Shown piece by piece: positions 14,695 through 18,950 of a stretch of 18,950 bases of DNA. The position numbers were made by a program, and so were the translations under genes. Numbering within the stretch: position 1 is the first letter of the stretch; the number at the start of each line of letters is the position of its first letter. The notes beneath the pieces were generated by a model. The model was given only the letters and a program-made list of their open reading frames with translations. It did no database searches and was not told where the DNA came from. This DNA is from CAYMRB01 sp964392615 (GTDB lineage Bacteria > Planctomycetota > UBA8108), in the NCBI GenBank assembly GCA_964392615.1, contig CAYMRB010000173.1, positions 1-18,950 of the forward strand. The letters run 5' to 3'.

Positions 14695-15930
14695 ATGACA
14701 AGGCCCGTGTCGACCATGATGGTGTCGGTGGGTGTGTTTCTCGCGTGCTGCTCGAGCACGCTCCTCGCGCAGGTCTGGGAGCTTCAATCGCCTACGGAGC
14801 TCGAAACCGTGCCCGCACCGCCGGGAGTGCGGAAGCCGCTGCACGCGATGCCGAGCGGCTTCGTGTGGCTGGAGGACGTCCCTTACCTCGTCGTGGCCAA
14901 GGGACAGAAGAGCTCGACGCCGACGGTCGAGGCCTGGCGGGGGGGGAAGAAGTGGCAGCGCGTCACCCTCGCGCGCTCCGGACTCAGCTGGCCGGTCACG
15001 GTTTCCTTGCCGGGGCACGTCGGGATCATCGCGAGCGAGGGCAAGAACACCCGCGGCGGCTACGGGAACAGGATCGTGTGCCTGCGCTGGAAGCCCGGCG
15101 GTCGCCTGGCCGATAGCGTCACCATCGCGCAGCCGTCGAGCCCGACCGAACGGATCACGGTCAGTGGCGCTGTCTCCCGGGGACACTCGGTGACGGTGTT
15201 TCTCCTTCGCGAGCCGAGCGGTGCTACCGAGAACGAACTGCTCTTCGCGCGGTCGCGCGACGGCGGTGTCAGCTTCGGCGCGCCGGTGAGCATGGGTAAG
15301 ACCTCGATGCACGAGGACGGCAGTCGCCTGGGTTGTCTGCAGTGGTCGGATCGGGAGCTGGCGCGTTTCGTCGTCGAGCGTCGCAAAGGAGTTTGGCTGT
15401 ACCGCACGTCCGATGGCGGCGCCTCCTGGAAGCGACACGAGGTCGAGCTCTCCGACGAGCTCGGCGCGACGGCGGAGCGCAGCCCTCTGGCGGTCGTTCA
15501 GGGCGACGACTGGGCGGGCATGGCCTACCTGGCGGCCGCGGGCCGGACCGGACGCTACTTCTACGCGCGGTCAATCGATGCGGGGAGGACGTGGGGCAAG
15601 GGCGTGGCGATCACCGCGGACGTCAAGGTCGACGACCCCTCCATGTTCGTGAAGCTCGGCGCCGCGGGTGATCGACTGGCCTTCAGCTTCCTGGAGGTTC
15701 GCGGCTCGTGGTCGCGGGGCGAGTTCTCGAGTCGGCTCCTGCTGAGTTCCGATCGCGGTGCGAGTTGGGCCGAAGCCGGCGGCGTGAAGCTCGACGGCCT
15801 GTCGCTCTTCAGCGCCCTGACGGCGAGCCCCGCTGGCGACCGCTTCCTGTACGCGACGGCGACGTGGCCGGGGGAGCCCGACGACCTCGGGAATCTGCTG
15901 CGCGTTTACGAGGTCAAGCCGAGGCGATGA
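14695..15930 (+). CDS. Secreted sialidase-like (Asp-box/BNR) beta-propeller protein
   Basis: This 411-residue protein has an N-terminal signal peptide (MMVSVGVFLACCSSTLLA, cut near AQV). ATG 14695 is used; ATG 14716/14719 would also leave a good signal peptide. Four Asp-box motifs of the S-x-D-x-G-x-(T/S)-(W/F) type occur at residues 187-194 (SRDGGVSF), 239-245 (SDGGASW), 293-300 (SIDAGRTW) and 352-358 (SDRGASW). They mark a six-bladed propeller of the sialidase/BNR superfamily. The canonical sialidase Arg triad and FRIP motif are not obvious, so sialidase activity is not supported; ligand binding or another hydrolase activity is possible. The stop TGA overlaps the next gene's ATG (ATGA), so the pair is probably a translationally coupled operon for glycan processing. 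Confidence 0.87.
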   Translation: MTRPVSTMMVSVGVFLACCSSTLLAQVWELQSPTELETVPAPPGVRKPLHAMPSGFVWLEDVPYLVVAKGQKSSTPTVEAWRGGKKWQRVTLARSGLSWPVTVSLPGHVGIIASEGKNTRGGYGNRIVCLRWKPGGRLADSVTIAQPSSPTERITVSGAVSRGHSVTVFLLREPSGATENELLFARSRDGGVSFGAPVSMGKTSMHEDGSRLGCLQWSDRELARFVVERRKGVWLYRTSDGGASWKRHEVELSDELGATAERSPLAVVQGDDWAGMAYLAAAGRTGRYFYARSIDAGRTWGKGVAITADVKVDDPSMFVKLGAAGDRLAFSFLEVRGSWSRGEFSSRLLLSSDRGASWAEAGGVKLDGLSLFSALTASPAGDRFLYATATWPGEPDDLGNLLRVYEVKPRR

Positions 15931-18797
15931 ACGAAGAGAGGAGCTCGAGCGTGTCCACTTCCGGCATGATTGTCCTGACCGTCTTGCTGGCCGCGACCGC
16001 CGCGGCGAGTACCGTCGAGGCGAACGAGGCCGTCGAGGCGAACGAGGCCGTCGCGCATGTCGCACGCTACCGCGCCGTCTGGGAGAAGCCGCCTGGGCGT
16101 ACGCCGGCTGACCACTCGGTCGACGGACCGCTGATGGGCAATGGCGACATGAAGGTCGCGATCGGCGGCTCGGCGGACGCGCAGCGGTTCTGGTTGTGCA
16201 AGAACGACCTGTGGCGTTTGAAGTCGCTGTACGGCAAATCGAGCCCCGTCGGCTTCGGGCACCTCTCGGTGCACGCCGCGGCGTTGCGGGGCGCGACGTA
16301 CCGCATCGAGCAGCGTTGGGATGTACCGGCGACTGTCGGGAGCTTCCGTCGGGACGACGCCGCGCTTCGCATGACGAGTTGGGTCGCAGCTACCCGCAAT
16401 CTGCTAGTCGTCGAGCTTCTGGCCTCCGGGCGCTCTCTCGACGTCGACGCCGTGCTGCATGTCGCGGCGGGTCGCGGCTCGACGAGCGCGGCGAAGCGTC
16501 GCGCCGGGAACGTCGTCACTGGCGTTCGCGGCTTTGCCGACGACGTCGACATCCCGAGTGGCGTCGCCGTCGCCTGGAAGTCGCTCGGCTGTGAGGCCGA
16601 GCCGTTGACAGCGGCGAATGTGGACGGAGTGGGGGATGCGGCGCACGCTCGGACGCGTCGGTATCGCGTCCAGATCGGACGAGAGCAGTGGGGCGGTGGT
16701 CGCTGGAACTTCCACGGCGATCTCGATGAGCTGCGCGTCTACGGGCGAGCGCTGCGCGGGGCGGAGATCGCGGCGCTCGCGACCGGTGAGGGGCCCGACG
16801 GCGCGGTCCGACGGTGGTCGATGGATGCCGCGCCCGCTGCGGCATGTGTCGAGTCGGTCGATGGTCGCATCGGCAACGCGTGGCGACTGACAGGACGCGC
16901 CGAGGCCTTCTTCGACGCCGGTACGCTCGACATTCCCGTCGCACCAGTGACGGTGTCTGGCTGGATCTTCATCGAGTCGATCGACGAGCAGGCGAACTAC
17001 ATCCTCAGTTGCGGCGAGTGGAACGCGGGCGTCAGTCTCGGTCTGTCGGCGGGCAAGCTGCGTTTCGCAGTCGACGGAAAACACGTCGAGTCACTCGTTC
17101 TGCCGACGGGTCGGTGGGTTCACGTCGCAGGAGTCGCTGCGCGCTCGGGCGATCTCTCGGTATGGGTCGACGGGCGTGTTGCCGGAAAATCCGGATCCGC
17201 CAGAATCGAACCGATCGGATATCGCTTGAAGCTGCGAGCCGGGCAGCCGGCGCTCGTCGTGCTCGGAATGAGCAGTCTCTTCAAGAGCTCGACGTACGCC
17301 GAGGACGTCGCGCGCGACGTCGCCGCGCTCGATTTGGCGGACATCGAGGCCGCGAGGAAGGAGCACGCCGATTGGTGGGCGCGCTACTGGGAGCGGTCGT
17401 GGGTCGACGTGGGCGATGCGGCGTTGGAGACGCAGTACTACCGATCGCTCTACTCGATGGCCGCGGCCAGCCGGGACCCCTCGTTCCCGCCCGGCATCTT
17501 CGGTTGGGTGACGACGGACAAGCCGCGCTGGGCCGGGGACTATCACCTGAACTACAACCACATGGCGCCGTTCTACGCGCTGTACGCGGCGAATCGGGTC
17601 GAGCAGGGCGATCCGGAGGATGCGCCGATCCTCGCGTTTCGAGATCGCGGGCGCTGGTATGCCGAGAACGTGACGGAGACGCGCGGGGTGCTGTTCCCCG
17701 TCGGCGTCGGGCCGCGAGGTATCGAGACGACGTACAGCCCACACAGGAGCGACCCGAACGTCGAAGAGGGCGGCCTCCTGTTTCAGCAGCGTTCGAACAG
17801 CGCGTACTGTCTGGTCAACATCGCGCAGCGCTGGCGTACCACGTATGACCGGGCGTACGGCGAGAGGGTCTACCCCTTCGTACGGGACGTCGTCGAATTC
17901 TGGGAGGACTATCTGAAGTACGAGGGCGGGCGCTACGTGATCTACGGCGACGCGATTCACGAGGGCTCAGGGCAGAACAGGAACCCGATCCTGTCGCTCG
18001 GGCTGGTGCGCAACGTCTTCGACGTCGCGATCGATATGAGCCGCGAGCTCGGAGTCGATGTCGATCGGCACGAGAGGTGGCGCCACATCCTCGACCGTCT
18101 GAGCACGTGGAGCACACAGGAGAGGGACGGCAGGACCGTCTTCCGCTACACCGAGAAGGGCACGGCGTGGTGGCGCGACAACACGCTCGGGATTCAGCAC
18201 ATCTACCCCGGCAACGCGATCGGTCTGGACAGCGATCCTCGGTGGCTTCGCGTCGCGCACGACACGATCGAGGTGATGGGACGGTGGATCGACTTCAACG
18301 GCTCGAACAGCTTCTTCCCGGCCGCGGTGCGAGTCGGCTACGACGCGGAGACGATCCTGACACAGTTGCGGCGCTACGCCGGAAACACGCATCCCAATGG
18401 CTTCCAGCGCGGCAACCCGCACGGCATCGAGAACTTCAGCACCGTGCCGAACACGATCAACGAGATGCTCTGCATGAGTCACGTGCCAGCGGGGAAGGCC
18501 CCCGGTGAGCAGGTGCTGCGCGTCTTTCCGGTGTGGCCGCGCGATCGCGACGCGCGCTTCGTCGCCATCCGCACGTGGGGCGCGTTTCTCGTCTCGTCCG
18601 AGCTGAAGGACGGTGCGGTGCGGTATGTCGAGATCCGCAGCGAGCGCGGTCGCCCCTGCACGATGGTCAACCCGTGGCCGGGATCCGAGGCGATCGTTCG
18701 CCGTGCTGACGGGCGCACCGAACGGGTCGACGGAGATCGCTTCACGCTCTCCACCGTCGCCGGCGAGACCGTTCGCCTGACGAGGGCGGCGAGGTAG
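15927..18797 (+). CDS. Secreted GH95-like six-hairpin glycoside hydrolase with inserted LamG domain
   Basis: This 956-residue protein starts at ATG 15927, which overlaps the preceding stop. GTG 15951, with GAGGAG seven bases upstream, is a credible alternative that leaves the signal peptide (SGMIVLTVLLAATAAA) intact. An N-terminal beta supersandwich begins near DGPLMGNGDMKVAIGG. A (alpha/alpha)6 barrel and a C-terminal beta domain (WGAFLVSSELKDG, NPWPGSEA) follow the layout of GH95-type alpha-L-fucosidase/galactosidase relatives. N542-Y-N544 (GDYHLNYNHM) matches the Asn-x-Asn region used by GH95 enzymes. Glu679 (IHEGSGQN) is a candidate general acid. Assignment to GH95 itself, rather than a sister family, is uncertain and so is the substrate. 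Residues about 226-429 are a LamG-like domain inserted into the supersandwich, with its parts in permuted order. Confidence 0.85.
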   Translation: MNEERSSSVSTSGMIVLTVLLAATAAASTVEANEAVEANEAVAHVARYRAVWEKPPGRTPADHSVDGPLMGNGDMKVAIGGSADAQRFWLCKNDLWRLKSLYGKSSPVGFGHLSVHAAALRGATYRIEQRWDVPATVGSFRRDDAALRMTSWVAATRNLLVVELLASGRSLDVDAVLHVAAGRGSTSAAKRRAGNVVTGVRGFADDVDIPSGVAVAWKSLGCEAEPLTAANVDGVGDAAHARTRRYRVQIGREQWGGGRWNFHGDLDELRVYGRALRGAEIAALATGEGPDGAVRRWSMDAAPAAACVESVDGRIGNAWRLTGRAEAFFDAGTLDIPVAPVTVSGWIFIESIDEQANYILSCGEWNAGVSLGLSAGKLRFAVDGKHVESLVLPTGRWVHVAGVAARSGDLSVWVDGRVAGKSGSARIEPIGYRLKLRAGQPALVVLGMSSLFKSSTYAEDVARDVAALDLADIEAARKEHADWWARYWERSWVDVGDAALETQYYRSLYSMAAASRDPSFPPGIFGWVTTDKPRWAGDYHLNYNHMAPFYALYAANRVEQGDPEDAPILAFRDRGRWYAENVTETRGVLFPVGVGPRGIETTYSPHRSDPNVEEGGLLFQQRSNSAYCLVNIAQRWRTTYDRAYGERVYPFVRDVVEFWEDYLKYEGGRYVIYGDAIHEGSGQNRNPILSLGLVRNVFDVAIDMSRELGVDVDRHERWRHILDRLSTWSTQERDGRTVFRYTEKGTAWWRDNTLGIQHIYPGNAIGLDSDPRWLRVAHDTIEVMGRWIDFNGSNSFFPAAVRVGYDAETILTQLRRYAGNTHPNGFQRGNPHGIENFSTVPNTINEMLCMSHVPAGKAPGEQVLRVFPVWPRDRDARFVAIRTWGAFLVSSELKDGAVRYVEIRSERGRPCTMVNPWPGSEAIVRRADGRTERVDGDRFTLSTVAGETVRLTRAAR
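16014..16049 (+). repeat. 18-bp perfect tandem duplication
   Basis: GTCGAGGCGAACGAGGCC occurs twice in a row (16014-16031 and 16032-16049), coding for VEANEA twice just after the predicted signal peptide of the GH95-like enzyme. It is an in-frame expansion in a probable linker. Confidence 0.9.
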
Positions 18798-18869
18798 GAC
18801 GCAGGCGGCCTGGCAATCGACGCTGTCCCTTCGCGGTCTTCCAGCGCCCCGTTCCGAACACCTCAGAAT

Positions 18870-18950
18870 CTACTCGGCGAGTGTTTTGATGTAGGCGATG
18901 ACATCGCGTATCGCCCGATCGTCTGTCAGAGTCCTTGCCGCTGCAGGCCG
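18870..18950 (-). CDS. C-terminal fragment of a c-type cytochrome (start outside window)
   Basis: Read on the minus strand from the right edge, 26 codons end in TAG at 18870-18872. The peptide contains LTDDRAIRDVIAYIKTL followed by AE. This is the typical C-terminal helix of class I cytochrome c domains, in which the D-V-x-A-Y-I motif packs against the haem. The CXXCH site and the Met ligand would lie outside the window. It is convergent with the GH95-like gene, with 72 nt between the stops and no clear terminator. Whether it is a single cytochrome or the end of a larger haem protein cannot be told. Confidence 0.72.
   Translation of the reverse strand, partial: RPAAARTLTDDRAIRDVIAYIKTLAE

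Noticed and set aside
15708..15926. N-terminal extension of the GH95-like gene into the Asp-box gene
   Set aside because: It would read 73 codons out of frame through a conserved propeller; the ATGA overlap or GTG 15951 explain the start better.
1..18950. Defence island, prophage, transposon or CRISPR array
   Set aside because: No nuclease, integrase, transposase, toxin-antitoxin pair or regularly spaced direct repeat was found; the only tandem repeats are within coding sequence.

Overview
The window is GC-rich throughout (by eye roughly two thirds G+C, with strongly GC-biased third codon positions). It carries no rRNA, tRNA, CRISPR array, transposase or phage gene that I can see. The protein repertoire points to a member of the Planctomycetota or a close relative: dockerin-like repeats of the FTLN-type, a secreted PQQ-type propeller protein opening with WPQWRG, an HzsA-like multihaem protein ending in an SUMF1/FGE-type domain, secreted HEAT-repeat proteins, prepilins with DDNGNG-type acidic motifs, LamG domains and large secreted glycoside hydrolases. 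The taxon is an inference from these families; no marker gene is present.

Layout. 1-828 (+) is the 3' end of a secreted ConA/LamG-like protein with two dockerin-like repeats. 1058-2383 (+) is a secreted PQQ-like beta-propeller protein. 2503-6456 (+) is a 1317-residue secreted protein: PA14-like domain, TolB-like propeller, HzsA-like middle domain, two CVGCH haem sites and an FGE-like domain. It ends 3 nt from the stop of a minus-strand operon (9515 down to 6460) encoding a PilW-like prepilin, a PilX-like protein, a secreted HEAT-repeat protein and a PilV-like prepilin. Divergent from this operon is a secreted TIM-barrel glycoside-hydrolase-like protein (9668-11095, +). It is separated by a strong hairpin terminator from a minus-strand group: a membrane HEAT protein (14313-13432), overlapping by ATGA a secreted protein (13435-12413), then a secreted protein made of three ~100-residue repeats (12229-11174). 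After a 381-nt mostly non-coding stretch comes a plus-strand pair: an Asp-box (sialidase-like) propeller protein (14695-15930) and, overlapping by ATGA, a GH95-like six-hairpin glycoside hydrolase (15927-18797). The right edge holds the C-terminal 26 codons of a c-type cytochrome on the minus strand (18950-18870).

How it fits together. Nearly every gene encodes an exported or membrane protein. The glycoside hydrolase, LamG and Asp-box genes suggest processing of external polysaccharide or glycoprotein. The HzsA-like protein and the edge cytochrome suggest periplasmic or envelope redox proteins of unknown substrate. The pilin cluster is a minor-pilin (T2SS/T4P pseudopilus) set. I see no defence system or mobile element. 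The most unusual signals are a LamG domain whose two halves appear in swapped order inside the GH95-like enzyme, the HzsA-like/FGE-like fusion with a degenerate FGE domain, and a HEAT-repeat gene embedded in the minor-pilin operon.
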